From Beroe ovata (Eukaryota > Ctenophora > Nuda > Beroida > Beroidae): 22,775 nt of DNA. Shown piece by piece: positions 1-9,233 of this stretch; positions within the stretch are counted from its first letter, which is position 1, and every line of letters begins with the position of its first letter. The notes beneath the pieces are model-generated. The model searched no databases, was not told where the DNA came from, and saw only the letters and a list, made by a program, of their open reading frames with translations. The position numbers and the translations under genes are program-made. The DNA lies in contig CAMPET010000077.1 in assembly GCA_946803715.1 (NCBI GenBank), forward strand, positions 246,628 to 269,402, written 5' to 3'.

Positions 1-921
1 CAATTCACTGAGTAGAACAGGGGCGCGCAACGTGTGCACACCCTTCAACAGATAATTCATATTATTTCATCCCTACCGTTGGCGTAATAGTTATTCATCG
101 ATTGTAGGGTTTTTCCCTACCGGGAATTGAAAAGTTGTAGAATAATAAATAGATGTTTGGCTTTGGGCAAGCCTGCCAGAAACGCAGGTCTCTGGTAACA
201 ATATAGCCTGACCTTGGCAACTCACAAAACTGCAGCCTTATTATTTATTTTGTTATTTATCTTATTTATTTTAACAAAATCTCCCTAAGAGCTTGATTAA
301 TTCAAGCAGTATAGACCAGTTACTCAGGGTATTTAGTTCTGCAAGTTAAAGAGATCTTAAGGAACACTTATATTAAGTCCTAAGCGGGTGGCCCTCCTAA
401 CAGATTTTAGAATTGAGTTGGTGCTAGCCTTCAGCACAAACTTGAAGGTCCACATATCTAGGTATGAAATTATATTTTGGTAATGTGCTATAAAAATTTA
501 TAATTGATTTGAATTGAATTGAATGATTAGTGGGATTTGTAAGGTTAGATTTATCATTTATGATCAATGTGTCATGTGAGAAGGTTGCATGTACAAAAAG
601 TAGTAGGCTGGTATGAGTTCATTTCTCATTGTGCTGTTTTGATTACATTGCTCTCTCTGTTAATGGGGAAGTGTAGAGTTGCATGTGCAGTTTAATGGGC
701 GCTATAACAGTCAGTCCTTGGGTAAATTGTTTCTGTTTTGCACTTAATCATCGCACACACTGGATAACCCGTTGCTGGGATCGTTCTTGATCTGGAATCT
801 ATATTTTAATTTCAGCTGCTTTCAACATTTTTCACAATAACTTGGCTGGACATGTATTTGATTCAATAGGCTACTACTCGAGGGGCTCCCTAGTTATAAT
901 ATAATATTGCTTTACATAGTC
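1..921. other. non-coding stretch, no gene recognised
   Basis: I see no convincing exon here: open frames are short and no splice-bounded peptide resembles a known family. The stretch is AT-rich with small direct repeats such as the GAATT runs near 510-525. It directly precedes a retrotransposon remnant, so part of it may be older transposon sequence that has decayed beyond recognition by eye. Confidence 0.5.
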
Positions 922-1011
922 CATCCTCTCTGGAACAGTCTCCCATTAGAGCTCAAGAGCTGTTCTACTCTTGATATTTTCAAATCAGCTCTCAAGACAC
1001 ATTTAAGATAG
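922..1011 (+). mobile_element. 3' coding remnant of a non-LTR retrotransposon reverse transcriptase
   Basis: A 30-codon stretch ends in TAG at 1009-1011 and reads HPLWNSLPLELKS, followed by a TLDIFKSALKTHLR end. This is the typical C-terminal tail of reverse transcriptases from LINE-type elements (commonly a WNSLP motif, then a short SL-x-x-FK-x-x-LK-THL helix). No upstream catalytic motif can be followed in frame, so it is a 5'-truncated or decayed copy. The AT-rich sequence to about 1290 may be its 3' untranslated tail, but I cannot place an end. Identification rests on this short motif only. Confidence 0.6.
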
Positions 1012-1426
1012 CTTTTGATAATTGATCTTTGATCCTTACAATGTAAATTTACTATCTGTATATTTAGTTTGCTATTGACTGACAGTGCTTTCTCTTTTGT
1101 GAAGTTTTGTTAATTAATTTTCATCTCTTATCAACATCTTTAATATATGCTAAGTGCACTGTTATAGCTATGTTTCGGTACTTTTGTTTTCGTGGCACAG
1201 CTTTGCATTCCAACAAGTTGATGTGCCACTATAATATAAAAGTTTCATTTATTATTATTTATCATCACAAATACTGTGCTATCAGTCTAAAATAACTGTA
1301 CAGTGTTTAACAGGATGTAGATATGGGCTGTGATCAAGACGAACATATTGTGAGTATCAGATGCATTTTGAGATCTTCCTAGATTATAAAAGCTTTTTCA
1401 TTGCATATGATTTCCATTATATATGA
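1012..1426. other. AT-rich non-coding stretch after the retrotransposon tail
   Basis: No gene is visible. The sequence includes AT-rich tracts (for example TTTATTATTATTTATC near 1250) that could be the untranslated 3' end of the element before it, and it ends where the minus-strand DSL-like gene terminates. Confidence 0.4.
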
Positions 1427-1432
1427 TTTATT
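1427..1432 (-). promoter_or_regulatory. poly(A) signal overlapping the stop codon
   Basis: On the minus strand AATAAA occupies 1432-1427 and contains the TAA stop (1430-1428) of the DSL-like gene. This implies a very short 3' untranslated region if used. Confidence 0.5.
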
Positions 1433-2512
1433 CTAATCCTCTCTGTCCTAGAGCTCTTATTACTGAAGTAAGCAACAAAACACCCATAAAAAATCCCTGA
1501 GATGAACTGTTCAGAAGATAAATTTTTTCTCCTTGAATAGAGCACGTGAAGTTTTTTGTTGGCATGCAGTAAATATCACAATTATTACCAAAATGTCCTA
1601 TTGCACAAATTTCACACTTTGTGCCTGTCCAGTTACCCAAGCATGTCAATCTCCCATCTCTTGAACACTGACTGCGATTCATGTCTGCAATACATTCAAT
1701 ATCACACTTCTCTTCTGGATAGAAATTAGGGATACATTTATTGCACACCCCTTGTGGATAGAAATTTTGCTTACATTCATTGCAACCAATACCAGCTTTA
1801 TTTCCAAAGCAGATCTTTTCCCCATTCAAATCACAAGAGAAGTTTCTTTCTTGTGGTTTGCAGTATATGTCACATTTACTCGTATAGTAGTTCTGTGAAC
1901 ATGAGCTGCAGCCAAAACCACCAAAGTTTGTGTTACAGGAAAGTTTCATTCCCATTGTCACAAAAGATCCGTCTGAATAATTGAGTTTCTTGGAAACAAA
2001 ATCTTGATTACCCTTAATTTGATAGAATGGGACCTCAAGATCATCAATTTGATGTAGCTGTTCTGATTTTTGAACGCTAGGAATATTAATACTCAAACTC
2101 ATGGATAAGAGTATGGTCTCATTGAAAGACCAGTTGAATTGACACACTCCTTCTGGGTTCAAAATCTGTAAATCGATGGTCTCACCATTCCATCCTTTTT
2201 TTAAAAAGCCAGGATGGTAGCATAATGTTTTGAGGGAAGAGGTGTACACTTGCAGAGATTCAATGATGACATTACAACCACTGGTATACTCACATATCTT
2301 GGTAGTATGGAATGATATGAACTCAATTGTTGCATTTCCATGGTGCAATTTTGGTTCCTGTTTGAGGCAATGTTTATATGACAAACGATAGATACTCAGG
2401 TTATAAAGGTCTTATTCCATTGAACATCTTGTATTTAATTGTCACTTCTTACCAAAAGAAAGATTGTGCTGAGAATCAAAATGAGCTGCACCATAAGCCT
2501 CTTGGCTGCCAT
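1428..2512 (-). CDS. secreted or membrane protein with tandem DSL-like cysteine modules (copy 1)
   Basis: Two exons: 2512-2453 and 2357-1428, joined at phase 0 by a 95-base GT-AG intron; 329 residues. Exon 1 encodes exactly a signal peptide (MAAKRLMVQLILILSTIFLL). The N-terminal half (about 21-160) has scattered cysteines and resembles, weakly, the beta-rich domain before DSL in Notch ligands. Cysteine modules follow at about 173-212, 238-268 and an incomplete one at 271-299, with spacing YYxxxCxxxC-x(9-11)-C-x-x-x-G-x-x-x-C-x(8)-C as in DSL (Delta/Serrate/LAG-2) domains. The tail has a short hydrophobic run (GFFMGVLLL) that could be an anchor. N-glycosylation sequons are frequent. The Met nearest the start of the long open frame (2384) lies in the intron and is not the start. 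I infer a role in the extracellular matrix or cell contacts; Notch signalling is not shown. Confidence 0.7.
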
Positions 2513-2719
2513 CAGGAATGCTATTAGAATTGTTTAGTCAAGTATCAACACTCAACATGACTTGATATTTTCAAAGAATATTCAGCTTTATCATCATTTG
2601 TTAGAACTATTTTACTCTCCGGGAGTTTCGATATCATGTATAAACTGCATTTATAGATTGTAAGTGATAATAACTAATAAAGTAATAAGTGAACTTCATA
2701 AGGTTTACTTGAAACGATT

Positions 2720-3870
2720 TCACATAATCAGTACATGAACTATCAGCCAAAAATTTATGACATTTTTAACATGGCAGGCGTTGATGATAACCCCATCTAA
2801 ACCGATCTTATGCCCCTGTACACTGCAAGAGTAAGTGTTTGTAGGCTGGCAGAAGGTATTACAGTCGGAGCCATAATACCCTTTGGAACACACATCACAA
2901 TCGCTCCCGTTCCAGTTGTCATAACACACTCTTCGCCCTGCCTCTGAACACTTGTACCTGTCCTTCCTTTCAACACAGGAGGTATTGCATATCATACGTG
3001 GATACATATTCCCTTTGCATTCCTTACAATCTGGACCCATGGTGCGGTTCGAACACTGGTCACAATCCTTACCTCGCCAGTGCGTGTAGCAGATCTTATC
3101 ACCCGATTCTGAACAGCTGTATCTATCCTGCATGGGTGTGCAGGTGCGGTTACACACCCCTACAGGATAGTGATTCTCACTGCATAATTCACAGTGAGCT
3201 CCGGTAGTCTCTGGTTTCAAACACAAAGGTTCTCCCATTGAATTGCACGTGTAATTCCCTTCCACTGGCTTGCAGTAGTTGTCACATTGAGGGCCATAGT
3301 AATCTTCTACACAATAGATGCAACCGAGCCCCGTAAAGTGTTGAGTGCAGTTAATTGAAACAACTATTGTGACAAAAACATGGTCGTAAACATATATCAT
3401 CATATCTGTGCTCTTGCCTGGTGCAACATCCTCTATAGGAATTCGAACATAACTGAAGACTTTATTGATTTTTGCATGACGATCATGAATAAAGCCCCTT
3501 AGGTAAACATGAGGTGGGTTATCTATGGTAAATGTCGGGTTGTATTGACCTTTCGAAATGAACTCTTCTTGCCAACTCCGTTCTAGCCTGGGAAGACTAT
3601 TCAGCCAAGCCAAATCTCGCCGTGTTTTGTCATACATCTCAAATTGCCTTGCCGAAATGTCACAAATGTTAGCGGTACAGGTTATGGATTTGAAAAGCAC
3701 ATCCGCAACTCCCGCATTCCTGGACAATCTCTGAAATACATGACGTGTTATCAGGTAGCAAGTCATTCTCGACTAAACCATGGTAAGAACCCGAAAACCT
3801 TCCAAAATTAGCATGTGAATAATTTGAAACATACCAGCAACGGTAAGGAGAAGAACATGATGATAAGCAT
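2720..3870 (-). CDS. secreted or membrane protein with tandem DSL-like cysteine modules (copy 2)
   Basis: Two exons: 3870-3835 (signal-peptide exon, MLIIMFFSLPLL) and 3730-2720, joined at phase 0 by a 104-base GT-AG intron; 348 residues. Architecture and intron position match the neighbouring copy, so the two are tandem paralogues. Residues 13-150 form a cysteine-poor N-terminal domain. DSL-like modules lie at about 152-192, 195-235, 250-290 and 293-320, the last incomplete. Module 1 (VEDYYGPQCDNYCKP) is very close to the classical DSL pattern of an aromatic pair, G, then Cys-x3-Cys. The C-terminus ends with a hydrophobic stretch (NFWLIVHVLIM) that could be a membrane or anchor signal. Alternatively, the last exon may end earlier at an unrecognised donor, with more exons missed. 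The Met at 3766 lies inside the intron and is rejected as the start. Confidence 0.7.
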
Positions 3871-4629
3871 GATGTTCTCTCGTGTCAGAACAACTTGTGC
3901 ATTTGCTTTGCTTTGTCGAGATGTGAGCGCGTGGAGCAAAGCAGCTTTATAGTAACTACTGTGTTAATGAGAATCAGCTGACAATTATATTAATATTCAT
4001 CTTCAATTGAAACTTTGGTTTCTTTTAATGATGCTGTTTGAGTTGTTGATAGCTTTTTGATGCAAAGCAAAGAGTTAATTGAGTCACAGCTTTTTCGATT
4101 ATGTCGGTGCATTGTGTAGGGTTCTTTGTTTAGGGCTCTTCGTGATGGAGCTCTTTGTGTCATTATGATTGGTGGGAGCATAGGTCAATGCTTTTATTTT
4201 CTCATACAATCTATTTTGCAACCTTTGATGATAAATCCATAAATCTAAAGCTCTCGAATAATGGACTTGGCTGAAGTTGTCGCGCTTTACAAATTTCATG
4301 ATAGGGATTACATTAGTCGTCTTTTATGAGTTGTGACAATCGAAGTATGTTTTCAAAAGCATATGAAATCTCAGGTTTTCTGAAATGACCAAAGACTTGC
4401 TACTTCTTTCCACTTATGTCCACCAGGGTCCCCATTATAACTTTCATCTGCAATAGATTAATTCATTCACTAGATTTAAACTGCAAGTTGCAGCCCTACA
4501 GGTTTACCAATTATCAGCCTGTTCTCTCAGATTATCAAACAAAAAGACCTCGACACAAATGGCTGGGGTAGATCAAAGACCGGTAATGATGGTCCGCCGC
4601 CACAGCAGGAGGGCGGCCAGACAAACCAA
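3871..4629. promoter_or_regulatory. divergent intergenic region between DSL-like and zinc-finger genes
   Basis: The minus-strand DSL-like gene and the plus-strand zinc-finger gene are transcribed away from each other, so this 760-base region should hold both promoters. It contains an ATTGG (inverted CCAAT) motif near 4169-4173. A good splice acceptor (pyrimidine tract plus CAG ending at 4530) suggests the zinc-finger mRNA has at least one upstream exon. No coding exon is recognised. Confidence 0.4.
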
Positions 4630-4633
4630 ATGA
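4559..4633 (+). other. upstream ORF overlapping the zinc-finger start
   Basis: A 25-codon ORF starting ATGG ends in TGA at 4631-4633, overlapping the proposed main ATG (4630) in an ATGA arrangement. It counts as a uORF only if the mRNA includes 4531-4629 as leader. The main frame is also open back to 4480, so this stretch could instead be coding in the other frame. Confidence 0.3.
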
Positions 4634-6180
4634 AGATTATCGGACAACAAAATGAAGCTCTCGGCAACATATCCTTATCTCACGATCAGCTCATGACGAT
4701 TTTGTCGAGCAAGACGGAGGGCGGGATTGTGACTATACACTTCCAGAGTGAGGAGGGCACGATCAACCCTGTTCAACTACAAATCGTCCCAGAGGATCAG
4801 TTATTCCAATCAACAGACGAGACCGGGAAGAAATTTCCCAAAAATGTAAGTTAATTTGAGGGTTCGTTTAGGGTGCATTTAGGGTGTCTCGGGCGACTGG
4901 TCATTGACCAATATGAGTTTTTTACCAGTCATCAGTTGGTAAAATTTAAAGAAATGGTAGATTTCTAGATTATGGCTTATAAGGCGAATAATCTTTGAAT
5001 TACAGAATGGCGCTCCCTCTGATGCGAACTGCTCGTCATCTTCTCAAAACAAGGTGGCCCCCTCATTCCAGATGACTGAGCCAGACATGCAGGATTTGAT
5101 TCTCCGTGAGGAATCCAGGCATAAAATAAAGTCAATTGTCTTCAAACAAGTGAAGCAGGTTATATTAGGGAGTAGGGGGTGGTTACAGCTAGAGTGTTAG
5201 GATTATCATTGCAATGATCAGGGCATAGAATTGCTCATAGATGAAAAGAGGTTCTCCAGAATGATAAGAATAATCATATCCGAATATTTTTCAATATTTT
5301 GTAATGCTCTCCTAACCAGGAAAAAGAAATAGCGAACTGTATCACACAGAATCCCGACCTAAGCGAGTTAATAACTCGGAAACCCTACTTTGATCTAAAG
5401 AAGGATGAATTTATGAGACCACTCGATCGAGGGGGGAAGAAGGGTGCACAGTACAAGTGCAGCCGGTGTGAGAAGGGCTTCACGACACCTGGCAACCTTA
5501 AACGTCACATCCTGAACATACACGTGGCGGGGCAGGGGCAGAATGGCGCGCAGGTGTGTCAGTACTGCAAAAAGACCTATTCCCGAGCCGATTATTTAGC
5601 CCAGCATATCAGGAACGTCCATGAGCAGAGTCGTAGACACGTGTGTGCAAGCTGTGGGAAGAATTTCACACAGAAAGGATCTCTGACCCGCCACGTCAAG
5701 TCAGTTCACATGAACGTCAAGGAGTTTGAGTGTAAACTCTGTGACTATAGCGCCGTTTCGTACAACGATCTCAAGAAGCATGCCGCAATGGCACATTTCA
5801 ATCGGAGCCGCTTTGAGTGCACTATCTGCGGCTTCGCCCATTGGTCAGCGAATATTGTGAAGAACCACACGCTCGCCTACCACACGACAGATACCCATGT
5901 AGACAATAGGAAATGCCGATATTGCGGCATCACGGTCAAGTTGTCCAAAGAGTCGTTCACCCTGCATGTAGCCGCGTGTAAGACCATGCAGGGCATAGGA
6001 CGACCGAGTAAGCGGAAGAAGAAAGGAGGTATGATGTTGAGTGAGGAGGACAACAACTTGGAGAGTTTGTTTTTGTCTGAAGATGATTGCGGAGGCAAGG
6101 ACATGAGTTTTGATAGTATTCCCTGGAATGATATGATTCAAGATGAGGGAAATATGGGGGAGGAGGAGGGGGTTAAGTGA
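4630..6180 (+). CDS. C2H2 zinc-finger protein with six fingers
   Basis: Three exons, 4630-4845, 5006-5158 and 5320-6180, all joined at phase 0; 409 residues from the first in-frame ATG. The N-terminal 155 residues contain no domain I recognise. From about residue 170 there are six consecutive fingers: five standard C-x2-C-x12-H-x3/4-H units (starting YKCSRC, QVCQYC, HVCASC, FECKLC, FECTIC) and a sixth ending in Cys (RKCRYC...H-x3-C). A basic stretch (PSKRKKK) follows, then an acidic tail ending DEGNMGEEEGVK. It is presumably a nuclear DNA-binding regulator; finger linkers are not the TGEKP type, so an ancient non-KRAB type is likely. The start is uncertain: the frame stays open upstream through a splice acceptor at 4530 to a stop at 4477, so an earlier exon could supply the true start. 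Confidence 0.85.
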
Positions 6181-6241
6181 GAAACTCTCTTCTTTCAATT
6201 TTTCTATATTATTCAGATAATTTAAAGTATTATTCAATGCA

Positions 6242-6247
6242 AATAAA
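6242..6247 (+). promoter_or_regulatory. poly(A) signal of the zinc-finger gene
   Basis: A consensus AATAAA lies 62 bases after the TGA stop, at the expected place for a short 3' untranslated region. Confidence 0.6.
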
Positions 6248-6547
6248 ATACCCCTTTGGTTGTTTACAGATATATTCATACTGGCTGGAGATCTGTTTAT
6301 GTAAGGATATGTTTATAGTGATACTAACCTGAGAGCAGATTCTCATTTCATGACTTTTTTCATAGTTAACTTCCCAATAATTCTATTTCAATGCATATTT
6401 TGGTTATTTATATTAGTCAGCAATACCTATTAGCATTGTTTATGATACACCGTGTATTATTGATACGACCCCCTGTAACATTTGTTGAGTAATATCCATA
6501 GCAACACCAGCCTAACAGCAACTTATAGCAACATTTTCCACCACAGC
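6248..6547 (+). other. intergenic region upstream of the NSE2-type gene
   Basis: No gene or strong motif is seen. The frame of the following gene is open upstream to about 6482 but without an ATG before 6548, so this stretch probably holds its promoter and leader. Confidence 0.4.
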
Positions 6548-7157
6548 ATGCCACACAACTTCATAGTTCGACAACTTGGTCTCTTAGACACTTCCCATCA
6601 AGACATGGGTATCAGCAAACTCAATAGCAACCTCCTGAACCTGAAAACGTTTATGAAGGAGTTGCGAAATCATGACATCGATATATCCGAGATGGAACAG
6701 ATTTACAAAGATTTTCAAGGTTCGTATATGAGCAAGTTTCAAACAAATGGATGTGAGCAAGCACTATTATAGCATTATGATTCATGATGGAGACCAATCT
6801 TCAGTGCATGAATTTGAGGCTTGAGAATAACTCCCGTACATTTTCACAAGAGTGTTGAGCATCACTTTCCACAGGAGTCCAATACCGGCTGGAAGCTCAG
6901 AAGGAAGCAATAGAGCAAGCAAAGTCCCAGGCCCTGCAAGAACACGACCCTAGCACAGCCATCAGCAACATAGCTGAGCACTACACAGTGATGTATCAGA
7001 ATGCGCTAAAGAATGAACCACAGCATCAGGTAATCTATACGTCTAGACACACACACACCGACACACATTCACACAGTGCACAGTACACAGTACACACAGA
7101 CACACAGACACACACACAGACACACACACACANATCTCTCTCTCTCTTTCTCACACT

Positions 7158-7192
<35 letters not shown>

Positions 7193-7557
7193 CTCTCCCT
7201 CCCTCTCCACAGGGTGCTATGTTGCCTCCCCGCCACTCCTCCTCTACCACAACTGATCCGGTCCGGGAACAACAGCTACTCGATCAGCTGGACGCAGAGG
7301 GCGTGGTAGTTGCCAAGGCAACCGAGTCTCTCATATGCCCCATCACACAGATGAAGATGACAAACCCTATGGTGAACACTGAGTGTGGCCACACGTACGA
7401 GGGTAGTGCGATATCTGAACACATGCGACGATGTAAAACTGTGCCCGTCAAGTGTCCAGTTAGCGGGTGCACAGGAACAGTCGGTCAGTCCGTTCTGAAA
7501 CAGAATAAACGGATTGAAGAGTTGCTGCATGCAGCCCGACGCGCGGGTGATCAATGA
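6548..7557 (+). CDS. NSMCE2: NSE2-type E3 SUMO ligase of the SMC5/6 complex
   Basis: Three exons: 6548-6719 (phase 1 end), 6875-7029 and 7213-7557; 223 residues, close to the roughly 250 of vertebrate NSMCE2. The N-terminal half is helical (about residues 30-105), the part which in this family binds the SMC5 coiled coil. The C-terminus is an SP-RING: ICPITQMKM at 150-158, then C167-G-H169 and C190-P-V-S-G-C195, giving the Cys-His-Cys-Cys zinc ligands expected for NSE2. In this family the domain recruits the SUMO-loaded E2 (UBC9) to modify repair and chromosome-maintenance proteins in the nucleus. Intron 2 contains a long CA/CT microsatellite with one undetermined base. The ATG at 6548 is the first in frame; an upstream start exon is possible. 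Confidence 0.88.
7035..7200. repeat. CA/CT microsatellite in intron 2 of the NSE2-type gene
   Basis: Long runs of CA with interspersed CACAGA and a CT tract, broken by an N at 7133. It fills nearly the whole intron (7030-7212) and ends just before the acceptor at 7212, so the repeat forms part of the pyrimidine-rich region. Confidence 0.9.
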
Positions 7558-7898
7558 AGTATCTGAATCCATCTGCCAGATGATATGTGTAAGTGTTCTA
7601 TTAGGAGACTTATATTCCCGATATTGTTTTTCAATAGGACCAATATGGGAATGAAAGACCACCAAAATTCATTGACGTTGTTTTTAACCATTTATCATTG
7701 TTTCCGATATAACTTTTATTTTGCTTTTTGCATTTTTATCCAATGTTAAATTCAGAGTGAGCAATTCAACTTATTTTCGATGCTGTTGGTATTGCTTATC
7801 ATAGCTGTTTTTTGGCATTTGTGAATATCAAGCAATGAACATCTAGCTTGCAGTCACCAATTAGCAGTCACCAAATTAATCCTTCCCTATTTTCACAG
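7558..7898. other. intergenic region between the NSE2-type gene and sepiapterin reductase
   Basis: No coding signal is seen. A direct repeat GCAGTCACCAA-TTA / GCAGTCACCAAATTA occurs at 7851-7878. A pyrimidine tract with CAG directly abuts the next gene's ATG at 7899, so that ATG may be the first codon after a leader intron. Confidence 0.4.
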
Positions 7899-8843
7899 AT
7901 GTCTCGTACCCTATTTATAGTTACCGGCGCTAGGGGTGGCTTCGGATCTGCGATCATGAGCCAGCTCAACTCGATATACGGCAGCAATGCTGCTATCATA
8001 GCATGCTCTCGAAAAACGGATGAATTAGACCGTGGCCTTGTTTCGTCAGACATCCGAGATGCCACGGTTGATTTCTCCGAACGAGAGAATATTAAGTCAA
8101 ATTGCGAGGAGATAATCCGGACATTTGGTGATGAACACTTCTCAGAGGTTGTCTTGATAAACAACCACGCGTCGACCAATGATGTGAAGCGGCTAGCGGA
8201 TAAGTTCGATGATTACAAGGAAGTTGATGATTACATGTTCCTAAACTTTACATCCTTCCAAATCCTCACAGCTGTGTTTATGAAGGAGTTCAGCCAGAGG
8301 GAAGGGACTACCGTTTCACTGATCAATATCTCATCTTTGGCATCTATCCAAGGAATACCCTCGTTGTCACTCTATTGCGCGGGGAAGGCAGCGAGGATGA
8401 TGCTCTACAAGGTGAGAGAAAGTCTGATTGTGTTTGCAAGGGGGGATAGTCTGACAAGGAACGAGATTCTTTAGTTCAATTATATTCATCGTGAGCAAAT
8501 CCAATTGCTGTGTTGTAAAGTTTAGAGCGAAGTATAATGCTATATCATACCATCTCGTCATACCCAATACCAATCTAACCGGGCTGTTCTATTTCAGACA
8601 ATCGCGCTGGAGCACCCTACGGTCAACGTACTGAACTACTCTCCTGGACCTATGCTGACTGCGATGACACAAAATTTCAGTGTGGAAGCTGCAGCTCCAA
8701 CAGTACGGGAATATTTCAAGGGAATGTTGGAAAATTATTCGTTTGTTAATCCTGAAGAATCGGCCGCGAAAATGTTAAATATTTTCAAAGATCGCAAGTT
8801 TAAGTCGGGTGATCAAATCGATTTCTATGATCGTGATATGTGA
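7899..8843 (+). CDS. SPR: sepiapterin reductase (short-chain dehydrogenase)
   Basis: Two exons, 7899-8411 and 8598-8843, phase 0, 186-base intron; 252 residues against about 260 in vertebrates. It has the NADP-binding glycine motif TGARGGFG (9-16), an INN motif at 87-89, NISS with catalytic Ser at 145/146 and Y159-CAG-K163 in LYCAGKAARMMLY, which is almost the vertebrate SPR signature. The C-terminus GDQIDFYD matches the conserved SPR ending (HVDFYD type), which separates it from other short-chain reductases. SPR performs the last, NADPH-dependent reduction in tetrahydrobiopterin synthesis in the cytosol. After INN the sequence is HAS rather than the usual AGT, a small deviation near the active-site loop. 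No close functional partner is in the window. Confidence 0.92.
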
Positions 8844-9233
8844 ATACAAGAACATTAAATCTTAGGTACTTTGGATGGGTTAATTTATTGGTAATGAATG
8901 TAATCCATTGTAAAGTCAATCATACGCCACATTAGGTATCTTCAGTTGTTATAATGGGTTGTAATATAAATCAGACTTTTTACTTTTCTCAGTTGATGTT
9001 TGTGTTATGTGTATGTATGTGGTTTTAAAGTGATGTGATTTAACTATTCGATAATTTTCGATGTTTATTGCTGTAAATTCTTTCACATGATATTTTAAAG
9101 GTAATATCTTCAATAGCTTCAATTAAGTAATTATCTTTGTGATGTTAACTCAATCAGCAGTTCGTTTCATTTCTGATATCATTTGATTGGAAAGTTGAAA
9201 ACGTCTCATACGCCAAGTTTCACAGTACTGACT
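8844..9233 (+). other. intergenic region between SPR and the TenA-family gene
   Basis: AT-rich with no exon recognised. An ATTAAA 11 bases after the SPR stop (8854-8859) could be a very close poly(A) signal. The downstream frame is open from 9183 but its first ATG is 9234, so this is probably the leader and promoter of the next gene. Confidence 0.35.

Noticed and set aside
2358-2384. ATG at 2384 as the start of the first DSL-like protein
   Set aside because: It lies in an intron: CAAACAG|GAACC is a good acceptor at 2358, and an upstream exon gives a clean signal peptide in phase.
3731-3766. ATG at 3766 as the start of the second DSL-like protein
   Set aside because: The segment ends in TATTTCAG, a splice acceptor, and the exon at 3870-3835 supplies a signal peptide in phase, as in the paralogue.
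5845-6279. 144-codon minus-strand ORF
   Set aside because: It runs antisense to zinc-finger codons, with no family signal and no splice support.
7035-7309. Thr/His-rich and Val/Cys-rich ORFs
   Set aside because: They are translations of the CA/CT microsatellite in an intron.
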